Part shown: positions 26,952 through 37,650 of the stretch, piece after piece
How positions within the stretch are numbered: the first letter of the stretch is position 1
Layout of the letters: the number at the start of each line of letters is the position of its first letter
From: Shewanella seohaensis
Lineage (GTDB): Bacteria > Pseudomonadota > Gammaproteobacteria > Enterobacterales > Shewanellaceae
Assembly: GCF_025449215.1 (NCBI RefSeq)
Contig: NZ_CP104900.1
Location: 3,844,001 to 3,908,000, forward strand
Direction of reading: 5' to 3'
DNA: 64,000 bases
Program-made: the position numbers and the translations under genes
Notes under the pieces: model-generated
The model's database searches: none
What the model was told of the DNA's origin: nothing
The model's input: only the letters and a program-made list of their open reading frames with translations

Positions 26952-29587
26952 TTAGGCTTTCGCTAAAAACGCCTCAACATCCACAGGTAATAGCGGACGG
27001 CTGAATAGATAGCCCTGCGCCTGATCGCAGAGGTTTTGGGTTAAAAACTCGGCCTGTGCTTGAGTCTCGACCCCTTCTGCCACTATCTCTAACTTGAGCG
27101 CATGCCCTAGGGCAATTACGGCTTTAGCGATAGCGGTATTATTGGTGTCGAAGGGAATATCCCGCACAAAGGATTGGTCAATCTTAAGTTTATGAATCGG
27201 CAGTTTTTCAGATAGTTAAGGGAGGAATATCCGGTACCAAAATCATCGACCGAAAGCTCAATGCCAAGATCCCCTAGCAGCTTTAAGTCGCGAATCGCCA
27301 CATCGGGATTGTGCATCATCACGCTCTCAGTCACTTCAAGCTCAAGGCAAGTGGCGGGCAATCCTGTTTGTGTCAGGATGCGTTTCACATCCTCAACAAA
27401 GGAGCTACGTTGTAGCTGTTGTCCGGCAACGTTAACGGCGATTCGGCCAAAGGGTTTCCCCTCTGCAAGCCAACGCACGCCTTGAAGGCAAGCGGTTTCG
27501 AGTACCCACAAACCTATATCGTAAATCAGCCCGATTTTCTCAGCGACGGGAATAAACACCCCAGGGGAAATTTGCCCCAATATCGGGTCATTCCAACGTA
27601 GTAGCGCCTCAACCCCTATAGTTTTACGGCTGACTAAATCCAATTTAGGCTGATACATCAAATACAAAGCGTTTTGCTCAAGGGCGCCATAAAGCGCACT
27701 CTGCAGTTTTAGATGCTCAAAGGATTGCTTAGTGAGCGACTCAGTGTAAAAAGCAAAGTTATTGCGGCCTTCACTCTTCGCCCGATACATGGCGGCATCG
27801 GCGTTACGCAGTAAGGTATCGGCATTACTGCCATCATCGGGATAGATGGATACTCCCATACTGGCTGTCAGACGCAGATGATCCCCAGTGCTGACCACAA
27901 AGGGCTGTTCAAACACTTGGCGTAATTGGTTAATGGCCGCTGCGGCATCCTCATGGCTTTGAATGCCCGAGATCAGCGCCACAAACTCATCGCCGCCAAT
28001 TCGCGACAACACATCTTGCTCCTGCAGCTGACTGCGTAACCGCTTAGCCAGCTCCACCAGCATTTCGTCGCCAATACTGTGGCCGAAACTGTCGTTAATG
28101 TGTTTAAACAAATCCACATCAATAAACACTGTGGCTAGTTGGGCATTGAGCCTTTTTGCATGTCTGAGTTCCTGTTTGAGCTGCATCATCAGCTTCATGC
28201 GGTTTGGCAGATGGGTCAAAGGATCGAAATAAGCTAAATGGGCTAGCTGGGCCTCGCTCTGTTTTTGAGCGGAAATATCGGAAAATACCGCCACAAAATA
28301 GCGCACATCACCTAACTCATCATAAATGGTGCTGATGGTGATATTTTGCGGGAAGATAGTGCCATCCTTGCGGCGATTCCAAATTTCGCCACTCCACTTC
28401 CCCGTCTCGAGTAAGTGATCCCACATGGCATCGAAAAAGCCTTTCTCGTGGCGACCCGAGTTAAATAATCGTGGATTTTGGCCGAGCAACTCTTCCCGCG
28501 AGTAGCCGGTGATTTCATAGAAGGCACCATTCACATCGGTGATATTGCCATGCCTGTCGGTGATCACCACACCTTCGAGGGTATGTTTAAACACATTGGT
28601 CGCCAGCGTGAGCTGCTCTTCCACCTCTTTATGCTTGGAGATATTACGGGTCATGCCAATGACACCAGCAAGCGCGCCCTCAGAAGTCATGGCTGGAATT
28701 TTAAGGGTTTCTAACCATAAGTGTTTATTCTGTTTTTCACCGTCTAAACACTCGGCGACGATAATCGGTGTCCCCGCTTCAATGGCAAGCCTGTCACCAT
28801 TGAGAAAAATCTCGGCGATTTCTTTACCAAAAAGGTCTTCATCCGTCTTGCCGACAATTTCACTGCGTGGCAACTCCCAGGCTTTCTCAACACTATGGTT
28901 GCAGATGGTATAAACACCTTGGGTATTTTTAACCCAAATATGTTCTTCAAAACTATCGATAAAGGTTTGTAGGTCAATGACATCGGGCGCATAGACTTGC
29001 CCGCGCTGCGCCTCCAAGGCGTATTTATGCTGCTTTAGCAACTCGCTCAAATTGAGCTGTAGGCTATTGACCGTGAGCGAAGCCAATTGCAGCGCCCTAT
29101 CCCCTAAATGTAGAGGATCGCTGTTATACACACACAAGACGCCAAAATGTGCCCCCGAAGTCCAGAGAATAGGCAGGTAAATCAAACTGCCAAGCCCAGT
29201 ATCGCACCATTGGAGATTGCTGCTGATATTTTGGATCAAGGCGCGCTTATAGGCACACGCCTGGCGAATATCCTCGGGAAGGTCCACCTGATGGTGACTA
29301 AAGGTGCGTGATTCATTGAAAGGGTTATAAGCAGTGTCAGCAGAGGAAGCGACTTTGACTTTAGGAGTGGCATTTTGATGTAAGGTTAAATGCGCTTTAA
29401 GATTAAAATGCCGAATAAGGGCTTCAATATCAGATGATTGGCATTGAGACGACTGAACTAATAGACGATAGTCACCCGCCACACTGGCCTGTAGGACCAC
29501 AGCATGTGACTGAGTCATATCGGCAATCAACTGCAAGTCGTTTGCCCAATCCGTCAACTGTTTTTGTGAAATTGCAACATCAATCAT
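26952..29587 (-). CDS. GAF-PAS-PAS-GGDEF-EAL signalling protein (frame broken at 27204-27208)
   Basis: Domain order: GAF-like region (about 1-190), PAS 1 (FEEHIWVKNTQGVYTICN), PAS 2 (LEGVVITDRHGNITDVNGAF), GGDEF with intact SRIGGDEF, and EAL with GVEALLRW, so both diguanylate cyclase and phosphodiesterase motifs are present. Near the end the frame breaks at a T5 run on the plus strand (27204-27208); one added base gives NYLKKLPIHKLKIDQSFVRD and joins the last 72 codons, total about 878 residues. The start is uncertain: ATG 29587 is chosen, but the frame is open up to GTG 29680. It should be cytosolic and tune cyclic-di-GMP. Confidence 0.88.
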
Positions 29588-30004
29588 AAGCTTGCTTACT
29601 GTAGCCTCTACAATTCCATTTTGATTGAGGGCATCACGCGCCCTCACCTTCACACGCCGCAATCCAGCCTTGATAGCCACCAGCTTAGATTCATCGCTTT
29701 AAGCGTTTCTACGCGCTAACCCGCACAGCATCTGGGTAGATATTACCGCAGACACTCAATCATCGTCATTCACTAATACATAAATATTTGGCCCAATCGC
29801 CGATTACTTTGTTTCAAATAATGATACGAGGAAGCCAGCAAACCTAACACAATGAAAAGCAATGCTTTTTCATCTTATCAATCTGCAAAAATCCCTCAAT
29901 CAGCCACGACACTGATTTAAATACAATTTAGCGCCTTTTGATTGACAACAACATTATCCTATTGTCTACAATGGAAATAATCAGGATGAAAAACAAGGAT
30001 CTCT
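29588..30004. other. Gap between the GGDEF-EAL gene and the Lon-like gene
   Basis: It may include up to 31 codons of the GGDEF-EAL gene if GTG 29680 is used. Towards the right, TTGACA (29942-29947) and TACAAT (29967-29972) suggest a promoter for the Lon-like gene, with a long 19-bp spacer. Nothing else stands out. Confidence 0.35.
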
Positions 30005-32422
30005 ATGCCTACCGTGCCCACAGCAACACCCGCCATCCCGTTAACGAGTCAACAGCTTTATCGTAAATCTGAACTGAAACAGCTTAACCCTGAGTGCCAG
30101 TCTACCGCTCAGCTCACGCCACTGGATGATATTGTTGGGCAGGAACGTGCCCAACAGGCGGTGGAATTCGCCATGGGGATCAAGGAAAAGGGCTATAACA
30201 TTTATGCTATTGGCCAAAACGGCTTAGGTAAACGCACTATGATGCTGCGTTACCTAAATCGCCATGATCCCATTGAACCGTCACTGTTTGACTGGTGCTA
30301 TGTGGTTAACTTTGACGATACTCGCAGTCCTAAAGTACTCAAGCTGACCGCCGGAACGGGGCAAGAGTTTAAAAAGTCTATCGAAAAACTCATGCTAAAA
30401 CTGGTCAAAGCGCTGCCCTTAGCCTTTGATAACGAAATGTATTATGCACGAGCTGAAAAGCTCAAAAGCCAACTGGCACAAAAACAAGAAGCGGCGCTAA
30501 CCGAGCTGAGCGAAGAAGCAAAACAAAAAAACATTAGCCTCAGTTTAACCTTGCAGGGCGATTATCAAATGGTTGCCCTCAATGGCGAAGAGCCCCATGA
30601 CGAGGTCTCCTTTGGCGCCTTAACCGAAGCCGAGCGCGCCCAGTTTGAAAGCAATATCAATGGGCTCGAAGTTAAACTTCGCGGCATCATTCGACAAAAT
30701 ACCGAATGGGAAGAAGAGTTTAGCGATACCCAACAGGAACACGACGAACAAGTCGCTAAAGATGTGCTAGTGCACTTTTTCAAACCCTTGAAAGACAAAT
30801 ACAAACATCAGCCCGAAGTCAGAACCTTCTTAACGGGTATGCAGTCGGATATCTTAAGTAATTTAGATATTTTCCTTGAGGAGAGTGAAGAGCAACTCGC
30901 CCTCGCCTACGCCTCCCTTGAAAAGAAAATGCCACGCCGCTATCAGGTCAACGTCATAGTATGCCAAGGGGAGCAAAAATTCCCGATTGTGGTCGAAGAA
31001 AGCCCAAGCTACCACAGCCTGTTTGGCTATGTTGAGAACGCCACCTTTAGGGGCACAGTGTTTACCGACTTCTCACTCATCCGCCCAGGAAGCTTACACA
31101 AGGCCAATGGTGGCGTGCTGTTGATGGATGCCATCAAAGTACTGGAGCGCCCCTATGTGTGGGACGGCTTGAAACGCGCACTGCGTTCGCGCAAGTTAGA
31201 TTTAAGCTCCTTAGAGCGGGAAGTCTCACTCTCAGGCACTATCTCATTGGCGCCGGAACCTATTCCCTTAGATGTGAAGATCATTCTGTTTGGGGATCAC
31301 GAAACCTATCAGCTTTTACAGCATTATGATCCTGATTTCAGTGAGTTATTTAGGGTTACGGCCGATTTTGAAGATGTGATGGACAGAACCGATATCTCGG
31401 AGGCGCAATATGCACGATTTATTTCCAGCATAGTCCACGATAACAATATGTTGCACTGTGACCGCAGCGCCATCGCACGCATCATCGAATACAGCTCCCG
31501 TGAGGCGCAGGACCAACAAAAGCTGTCGCTGCATTCGGCAAACATCGCCAATCTGCTTAGGGAATCAAACTTCTGCGCTAAGGCCGCCGCAAGTCAATGT
31601 ATTGAAAAACAGCACGTTGAGCAGGCACTAAAAAACCAAGAGCAACGGGTCTCACGCCTGCACGACAATATTATGGAGAGCTTTATCAACGGCACGACAT
31701 TAATCAATACCCACGATAAAGTTGTAGGCCAAATCAATGCGTTATCAGTGATATCAACCTCAGATCATCAATTTGGTCTGCCGAATCGTATTACCGCCAC
31801 CACCGCCTTCGGTAAGGGTGAAGTGCTGGATATTGAGCATAGGGTTAAGCTCGGCGGCCGCATTCACTCTAAAGGGGTGTTAATCCTGACGGCTTATTTG
31901 GCTTCGGTCCTTGGAAAAACCGCGCAAATCCCCCTCACCACCTATCTCACCTTCGAGCAATCCTACAGCGGTGTCGATGGTGATAGCGCCTCGATGGCCG
32001 AATGCTGCGCCATCATCTCCGCCATCAGTGAGTTGCCCTTGAGGCAGGATATTGCCATTACTGGGTCGATGAATCAGTTTGGTGAGGCCCAGCCCATCGG
32101 CGGCGTAAATGAAAAAATCGAAGGCTTTTTCGATGTGTGTAAGATTAAGGGCCGCTCATCGAGCCAAGGGGTAATTATTCCCAAATCGAATATCGCCAAT
32201 CTCATGTTACGCCAAGACATTGTAGAAGCGGTTGAGCGTGGAGAATTCCATATTTGGGCGATTAGCCATGTCACCCAAGCGATGGCACTACTCCTGGGCA
32301 AGGCGGCGGCGACCTTAGGAGGCGATGATGGGAAACACACAGGCCATTATGCCCCAGAGTGCGTATTTGGGATTGCCCAGCAGAAACTTAATGCCCTGAG
32401 GGCGCTCCCTAAAGCCAATTGA
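30005..32422 (+). CDS. Lon-like ATP-dependent protease (YcbZ/LonH-type)
   Basis: The 805-residue protein has an AAA-like N-terminal part with a variant Walker A (GQNGLGKRT, near residue 73) and a large helical insertion (about 125-290), then a C-terminal Lon-type protease domain from about 555. The catalytic serine is in GVDGDSASMAE and the lysine region in GGVNEKIEGFFDVCK. It lacks the Lon N-terminal substrate domain, as in E. coli YcbZ. A ribosome site AAGGA precedes ATG 30005. Its targets are unknown. The frame is intact. Confidence 0.9.
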   Translation: MPTVPTATPAIPLTSQQLYRKSELKQLNPECQSTAQLTPLDDIVGQERAQQAVEFAMGIKEKGYNIYAIGQNGLGKRTMMLRYLNRHDPIEPSLFDWCYVVNFDDTRSPKVLKLTAGTGQEFKKSIEKLMLKLVKALPLAFDNEMYYARAEKLKSQLAQKQEAALTELSEEAKQKNISLSLTLQGDYQMVALNGEEPHDEVSFGALTEAERAQFESNINGLEVKLRGIIRQNTEWEEEFSDTQQEHDEQVAKDVLVHFFKPLKDKYKHQPEVRTFLTGMQSDILSNLDIFLEESEEQLALAYASLEKKMPRRYQVNVIVCQGEQKFPIVVEESPSYHSLFGYVENATFRGTVFTDFSLIRPGSLHKANGGVLLMDAIKVLERPYVWDGLKRALRSRKLDLSSLEREVSLSGTISLAPEPIPLDVKIILFGDHETYQLLQHYDPDFSELFRVTADFEDVMDRTDISEAQYARFISSIVHDNNMLHCDRSAIARIIEYSSREAQDQQKLSLHSANIANLLRESNFCAKAAASQCIEKQHVEQALKNQEQRVSRLHDNIMESFINGTTLINTHDKVVGQINALSVISTSDHQFGLPNRITATTAFGKGEVLDIEHRVKLGGRIHSKGVLILTAYLASVLGKTAQIPLTTYLTFEQSYSGVDGDSASMAECCAIISAISELPLRQDIAITGSMNQFGEAQPIGGVNEKIEGFFDVCKIKGRSSSQGVIIPKSNIANLMLRQDIVEAVERGEFHIWAISHVTQAMALLLGKAAATLGGDDGKHTGHYAPECVFGIAQQKLNALRALPKAN

Positions 32423-32440
32423 TCGTTGGACCAAAAGCAA

Positions 32441-32465
32441 AAAGGGTTAGCTAAGCTAACCCTTT
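32441..32465 (+). terminator. Bidirectional terminator between Lon-like and OYE genes
   Basis: Stem AAAGGGTTAG / CTAACCCTTT with a 5-nt loop, placed between two convergent genes and T-rich on both strands. Confidence 0.8.
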
Positions 32466-32489
32466 CTTATCGGTAATTGCTGCTCTGAG

Positions 32490-33557
32490 TTACACCAAGC
32501 TTGCTAGCATTTCATCGCTATAGGTCACCAATTCATGACCTTGGCGCACTCTTGCCACATAATCTGGGTTGGCAATAAAGGGGCGACCAATCGCAATTAA
32601 ATCAAACTTATCAGCGGCAATCGCTTCACTGGCCGATTGGGCGCTGTAACCACCTACACCCACTAAGGTTTTGCCATAGTTAGCACGCACATAGCTAGAA
32701 ACACGGCCATCTAAGTAATCAAATTCCATGCTGTCGTCGAAGATACCGATATGCACAAAGGCAAGTTCACGTTTTTCGAGCTCAGGTAATAGGTAGTCAA
32801 ATACGGCACGGTCACGGTTATCGACAGCCATATTGAAATAAGCGCCGGGAGAAATTCGAAGACCGGTTCTGTCTTTACCAATACGCGCCGCAATCGCATC
32901 AACCACTTCTAAGGCAAAGCGTGACATATTGGCAGGTGTGCCGCCGTATTCATCGGTACGACGGTTGCTGTCATGGTGTAAGAATGCATCGATTAGATAT
33001 CCGTTTGCACCGTGGATCTCAACCCCGTCGAATCCAGCTTCAATCGCGTTTTCGGCCGCTTTCGCATAATCGCGGACTAAGCCCTGAATATCTTCAAGAG
33101 TTGCCGCTTTTGGAGTGACATAGGTCAGCTCACGCATTCTGGGCACACTGCCCTCTACTTTTTCAGCCGAAGGCGCCAGTACATCGCCGCCACCGAAGAA
33201 ATGTGGGTGTGCGACACGGCCTGTATGCCATAACTGCACAAAAATCTTGCCGCCGTTGGCATGCACAGCATTGGTCACTTTACGCCAGCCGGCGATCTGC
33301 GCTTGATTAAAAATGCCGGGCGTATTTGGGTAACCTTGACCATCAGGGCGAATGATCGTCGCTTCGGAGATAATCAATCCCGCTTCGGCCCTGCGAGCAT
33401 AGTAAGCCACCATGTCATCGGTCGGCACTAAATCCACATCGGCCATACAGCGCGTTAATGGCGCCATTAAAATACGGTTTTTTAAGGTAATAGTGTCATT
33501 AAGTTTGTAGGTATCGAATAAATTACCCACGGAATTCGCTGCATGTTCAATCGTCAT
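32490..33557 (-). CDS. Old-yellow-enzyme family NADH:flavin oxidoreductase (NemA-like)
   Basis: The 355-residue TIM-barrel flavoprotein shows MAPLTRCMA, the substrate-binding pair in EIHGANGYLIDAF (His and Asn), HDSNRRTDEYGG and the C-terminal phosphate-binding LIAIGRPFIANPD. Family members reduce electrophilic alkenes, nitro compounds and quinones using FMN and NAD(P)H. It is divergent from a TetR regulator with shared operators, the nemRA-type arrangement for electrophile-inducible detoxification. Confidence 0.92.
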   Translation of the reverse strand: MTIEHAANSVGNLFDTYKLNDTITLKNRILMAPLTRCMADVDLVPTDDMVAYYARRAEAGLIISEATIIRPDGQGYPNTPGIFNQAQIAGWRKVTNAVHANGGKIFVQLWHTGRVAHPHFFGGGDVLAPSAEKVEGSVPRMRELTYVTPKAATLEDIQGLVRDYAKAAENAIEAGFDGVEIHGANGYLIDAFLHHDSNRRTDEYGGTPANMSRFALEVVDAIAARIGKDRTGLRISPGAYFNMAVDNRDRAVFDYLLPELEKRELAFVHIGIFDDSMEFDYLDGRVSSYVRANYGKTLVGVGGYSAQSASEAIAADKFDLIAIGRPFIANPDYVARVRQGHELVTYSDEMLASLV

Positions 33558-33572
33558 TGGTGTTGTCCCATT

Positions 33573-33590
33573 CTTGAATGTGCATTCAAG
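33573..33590. promoter_or_regulatory. TetR operator copy 1
   Basis: Nearly perfect dyad CTTGAATG-TG-CATTCAAG, just upstream of the OYE start. The half-site TTGAA/TTCAA recurs in the two sites at 33601-33640. Confidence 0.7.
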
Positions 33591-33600
33591 ATATTCTTAT

Positions 33601-33640
33601 TTGAACAATCATTCAAGAACATTTTTGAATGTTTGTTCAA
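33601..33640. promoter_or_regulatory. TetR operator copies 2 and 3
   Basis: TTGAACAATCATTCAA (33601-33616) and TTGAATGTTTGTTCAA (33625-33640) are near-inverse copies of each other and share half-sites with operator 1. They are in the divergent control region between the OYE and TetR genes. Confidence 0.65.
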
Positions 33641-33686
33641 AATTAGTTAGAATCAGCCGCAAGTATCGGTGAGAGGTGAGATTGCA

Positions 33687-34267
33687 ATGCGAAACGCAGA
33701 GTTTGATAGGGCGCAGGTGCTCAGGGGGCGATGGCCGCCTTTATGCACAAGGGATACACCAAAACCAGCATGCAGGATCTGACCCAAGCGACGGGGTTAC
33801 ATCCCGGCTCCATTTATTGTGCCTTTAGCAATAAACGTGGATTGCTGATCGCCGCCATCGAGCAATATCAGCAGGATAGAAACGAGCAGTTCAAACTTAT
33901 CTTCTCCAATAGCCGTCCCGTGCTGGGTAATTTAAAGACCTACTTAGACAATATCGTGGTCGAATGTTTAAGCTGCGATAGCCAGCAAGCCTGTTTGCTC
34001 ACTAAAGCCTTAAATGAAATTGCAGAGCAAGATGATGAAATCCAAAACATTATCAGTCAAAACCTCATGCTTTGGCAGAATGCGCTGACGGCACAATTTG
34101 AATTAGCAGCCTCCAAAGAGATGTTGCAAGGCGAGCTTAACAGTGTGCAGCGGGCGCAATACTTGATGATGGGCATTTATGGGTTAAGAACCTTTGCCCA
34201 TACCCATCCGCAGGCGGAAATCCTGCAGCAATTGGCCGATAAATTGTTTGATGATGTCTGCAGATAA
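33687..34267 (+). CDS. TetR/AcrR family regulator (frame broken at 33724-33728)
   Basis: ATG 33687 with the ribosome site AGAGGTGAG opens MRNAEFDRAQVLRG; at the G5 run 33724-33728 the frame is lost, and one extra G continues it as AMAAFMHKGYTKTSMQDLT. The repaired protein is 193 residues with a TetR helix-turn-helix (TSMQDLTQATGLHPGSIYCAF) at about 33-54 and a ligand domain carrying several cysteines (CLSCDSQQACLL), which could sense electrophiles as in NemR. It most likely represses the divergent OYE gene through the three TTGAA dyads. Confidence 0.88.
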
Positions 34268-34304
34268 AAACGGCGTGCTTAGTTAGGCAGCCCCAAAAAC
34301 GCAA

Positions 34305-34336
34305 AAAGGACGATAAATCCACTTATCGTCCTTTAA
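34305..34336 (+). terminator. Terminator between the TetR gene and the convergent small gene
   Basis: Perfect 12-bp stem AAAGGACGATAA / TTATCGTCCTTT, with A/T-rich flanks on both sides, so it can act in both directions. Confidence 0.8.
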
Positions 34337-34371
34337 GTTTCAAGTGTTGCCAGTGCTATTTTTCGTTTTTA

Positions 34372-34596
34372 TTAACCTATATTAGCCTGCGCAAATACCC
34401 GCTCACCGAGTGAGTTCAATATTTTACACTCACCTTCAAGCACGGCGATGATGGATTTTCCCTTACGAAAACTCGCAGGTATCATCACACGACCGGAATC
34501 GCTCACAGGTAAACCTTCTAACACCGCGTTGTGCATAATTAACCCGACTGGCGCGTCATAATACAAAACGGTAACTGTCGCTTGTGTTGCTTGCAT
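34372..34596 (-). CDS. TIGR02922/DUF2375-like small protein
   Basis: The 74-residue protein (VTVLYYDAPVGLIMHNAV, then GRVMIPASFRKGKSIIAVLEG) resembles a small family found in Shewanella, Colwellia and relatives, predicted to be a compact beta-rich cytosolic protein of unknown role. It is a single-gene unit. The frame is intact. The family name comes from memory of its conserved pattern. Confidence 0.65.
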   Translation of the reverse strand: MQATQATVTVLYYDAPVGLIMHNAVLEGLPVSDSGRVMIPASFRKGKSIIAVLEGECKILNSLGERVFAQANIG

Positions 34597-34911
34597 AACT
34601 TTTAACTCACATTAAGCAGAATCTACTGCTATCGATCAAAGTGGCAAGAGTCTCCCTTCATCTCTTATAACAACAAAACTCCAAGATGCATTTTACCTTT
34701 TAAAATCAAAAAACTATAAAAACATCATGCGACAAGCCTAAATACAACCCTTAGGAAAATCTTAGCGCCATGAATATCCAGTTATTTAAGCACTTCGGCA
34801 AATAGATGCCAAACTATTTCTATTCTGTTAAGCAAATACGCGCCAAAGATCACAACTAGTCAACATTTTATTCTGCGTCGTTATGCAACAAATTTAGAAT
34901 AAACACACTAA
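34597..34911. other. Gap with no visible gene
   Basis: AT-rich. It should contain the promoter of the small gene at 34372-34596 and the 3' end of the chemoreceptor transcript, but I find no clear terminator hairpin or ORF. Confidence 0.4.
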
Positions 34912-36482
34912 TTAAGATTTCGCCTTAAATCCGACCCTAAAACCGCCCCAATGTTTGCCATTGACATAAATCGGGACGGACAAATCATGCATCACTTCCC
35001 CGGTATCTCGCTTATAGGTTTGCAGCAGCACAGGCTCAGTATGGGCGCCGCAGCGTATTCCGGTCGGGTCGTTAAACAAACGCTTAGTGCGATTATGCAC
35101 CATATCAATTTCTACCTTACCAGTTAAGGCTTGGCTAAAGCGTTTATTGTGGGTCGGGAAATAACCTTTTCTATCCACGGCGCCGGCATACACTATCTCA
35201 CTGTGCTTGGCGAGGATCGGCTCTTGTATGGCTGGAAAATGTTGATCGGTATAGCGGTCAAAGGCCGTGCTGTACTTTTGTGGCTGAGTATTCGCAATTG
35301 GTTGATATTGTGGATTAAACAACTCAGTCTCGGTAAAACTACGATTAGCTAATCCCTGGGAGAGTTTTTCGCCACAGGCTTTAGCCGCTTCATTGGCGAG
35401 TAATAACACTTGTTGGTCAAAGGTATGGGTATCCCAATTCGCTAGGGCTCTGAAAATACCCTCAGTAGTTAATGACAGAGTAAACGCCTGTTCCGAGAGT
35501 TTGTGGCTTTGCTTGCCTGTGACGTTAAGGGAGTCGCGGATCTGGCTCACCGAACCGCTTATCTCGTTGGTGGTATGGTTATATTGTTTGAGTGAATCTT
35601 CCATATCACCCAGAGCCCGCGCCGAATGGGTAACGGATGTCGAAATGTCGGTAAAGTGGCCATCGAGTGTCCCCATCGCCATCACCACATCGGCGGTTTG
35701 CGAGACTACCCGCTCCATCAGTCCCGAGGTTTTATCGGTTTCGGCGCGGATCTCGAGCAGCATCTTGCCAATATCTTTGGTTGCGCCCGCCGTTTTGCCC
35801 GCAAGGCTGCGGACCTCATCGGCGACCACGGCAAAGCCACGCCCCTGCTCTCCCGCTCGAGCGGCCTCAATGGCAGCATTGAGGGCGAGTAAATTCGTTT
35901 GCTCGGCAACCGAGTTAATCACCTCGGTAATCTTTTGAATTTGTTCGGCTTTAGATTTTAATGCTTGCACCTGCTGTGCAGCGGTATTGATGTCGCCACT
36001 GAGGGATTCTATCGCCGATACGCCCTTTTGTGCTTGGGTACGCCCCTGCACACTTAAACGCTCCGCCTCTTGAGTTTGCCCTAAAATATGCGTGGCATTG
36101 TCGCCTAACAGTGCCGTGGTATGGCTTAACTGTGACGCCGCCACCGCAATGGCACTGGCATGTTCGCCATTGGACTCGATGGATTTATTTAATAGGTCAA
36201 TAAAATGCGATACCTCGGCCGAGCCAATCGCAATCTTACTGGTTTGTACGCTGATCTCATGCTCTGGCGAGTTAACTGATTTGAATGCCTTCGTTACTTG
36301 CTCAGCTTTGGGCGTGTAATGGCTCACTAAGCGCTGCACTATCCACAGCACCCAAGCACAGACAATTCCCCCAAGATCAGCGCCTGCGTGAAACCAGACA
36401 GTGCTATCGCGTTGAGAAGAAGGCTACTGAGTACGACTAAAACAAAGCTGAGCGCAATGGCGACTTTATGTTGTAATTCCAT
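34912..36482 (-). CDS. Methyl-accepting chemotaxis protein with a C-terminal sensor domain (frame broken at 36368-36372)
   Basis: The true start is ATG 36482: the first 38 codons encode a membrane hairpin, then the frame is lost at a C5 run on the plus strand; one added base joins ALILGGIVCAWVLWIVQRL. The repaired protein is about 523 residues. After two closely spaced membrane helices comes the signalling domain with [20 protein letters not shown]; there is no periplasmic loop of any size. A further domain of about 170 residues follows the signalling tip (IRCGAHTEPVL ... NGKHWGGFRVGF), so ligand sensing is probably cytosolic and C-terminal. Confidence 0.85.
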
Positions 36483-36872
36483 AATGTTTCTCACTGAATA
36501 CACGCACTAGGGGAGTGAGAGAAGCGGACATTCACTGGCTATCCTTTGCCATCCGATTCGCAAAGCTTTGCGAAATAGGCAAGATCGAGAACGATGAAGT
36601 GAGTCTATCCCTCTGACTAAATTGAACTATTCGCCCATAGGAAATATAAACTATCTTGCTATCATCAGCACTCTATCGCGCTTATGGCATTAGACCTTAG
36701 TATAGATATTACCGAATTGCCTATTTCCCCAAGTCAAAAGTGTCAGCAATAAATGCCATCTTAAAATGTGGTATCCATCGCTTTATCCGCAATAATTCCC
36801 GCGAGAGTGACTGCACAATCAGACTTAAAACTGCTAATATCGGCGCAATTTTTTTGAGCTAACGAGATCAAG
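36483..36872. other. Gap between the chemoreceptor and the YebC-family gene
   Basis: The two genes are divergent so both promoters should be here. I see no convincing promoter pair, operator or ORF. Confidence 0.4.
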
Positions 36873-37595
36873 ATGGGCAGAGCATATCAAAACCGTAAAG
36901 AATCCATGGCGAAAACAGCTGGCCAGAAAACCCGCCTTTACTCGCGCTACGGTAAAGAAATTTACGTAGTCGCTAAGCAAGGTGGCGTTGAGCCAGACGG
37001 CAACTTATCACTTCGCCGTTTAATCGAACGCGCTAAGAAAGACCAAGTGCCAGCACACGTTATCGAACGTGCAATCGATAAAGCCAAAGGTGGCGGCGGT
37101 GAAGATTATGATACAGCCCGTTATGAAGGTTTCGGCCCAGGTAACTGCATGGTTATCGTGGACTGCTTAACCGACAACGTAAAACGTACCTTCACCGAAG
37201 TGCGTCAAGCCTTCGTGAAGAACGATGCCAAACTCGGCACCCCAGGCACTGTAGGTCACATGTTTGATCAATCTGCTGTTTTCGTATTCCCAGGTGAAGA
37301 CGAAGATGCCATCCTCGAGATCCTGATGATGGCCGATGCCGATGTAAACGACGTGGAAGTGGAAAACGGCATGATCAGCGTTATCGCGCCACACACTGAG
37401 TTCTTCAAAGTGAAAACCGCACTGACCGATGCGATGCCAGACATCAACTTCGAAGTGGAAAACATCACCTTCGTACCGCAAAGCATGACCCCAGTGTCAG
37501 GTGAAGATGTTGCAACCTTCGATAAGTTTATCGCCGCATTAGAAGATTGTGACGACGTACAAAACGTGTATCACAACGCAGACATTCAAGAATAA
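36873..37595 (+). CDS. YebC/PmpR family protein (YeeN-like paralogue)
   Basis: The 240-residue protein starts [19 protein letters not shown], the signature of the YeeN branch, as opposed to MAGHSKW in YebC itself. Further family blocks are [11 protein letters not shown] and [20 protein letters not shown]. Members bind DNA or the ribosome; YebC proteins were recently linked to translation of proline-rich stretches, and which role applies to this branch is open. A terminator follows directly. Confidence 0.9.
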   Translation: MGRAYQNRKESMAKTAGQKTRLYSRYGKEIYVVAKQGGVEPDGNLSLRRLIERAKKDQVPAHVIERAIDKAKGGGGEDYDTARYEGFGPGNCMVIVDCLTDNVKRTFTEVRQAFVKNDAKLGTPGTVGHMFDQSAVFVFPGEDEDAILEILMMADADVNDVEVENGMISVIAPHTEFFKVKTALTDAMPDINFEVENITFVPQSMTPVSGEDVATFDKFIAALEDCDDVQNVYHNADIQE

Positions 37596-37611
37596 GTTGA
37601 TTCTGATATCA

Positions 37612-37639
37612 AAAAACGCAGCCTAAAGGCTGCGTTTTT
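37612..37639 (+). terminator. Bidirectional terminator after the YebC-family gene
   Basis: Stem AAAAACGCAGCC / GGCTGCGTTTTT with a 4-nt loop, between two convergent genes. Confidence 0.9.
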
Positions 37640-37650
37640 GTTTGTGGACA

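Noticed and set aside
35393..35938. 181-codon plus-strand ORF opposite the chemoreceptor
   Set aside because: It is an antisense shadow of the repetitive helical signalling domain with unnatural Ser/Arg-rich composition.
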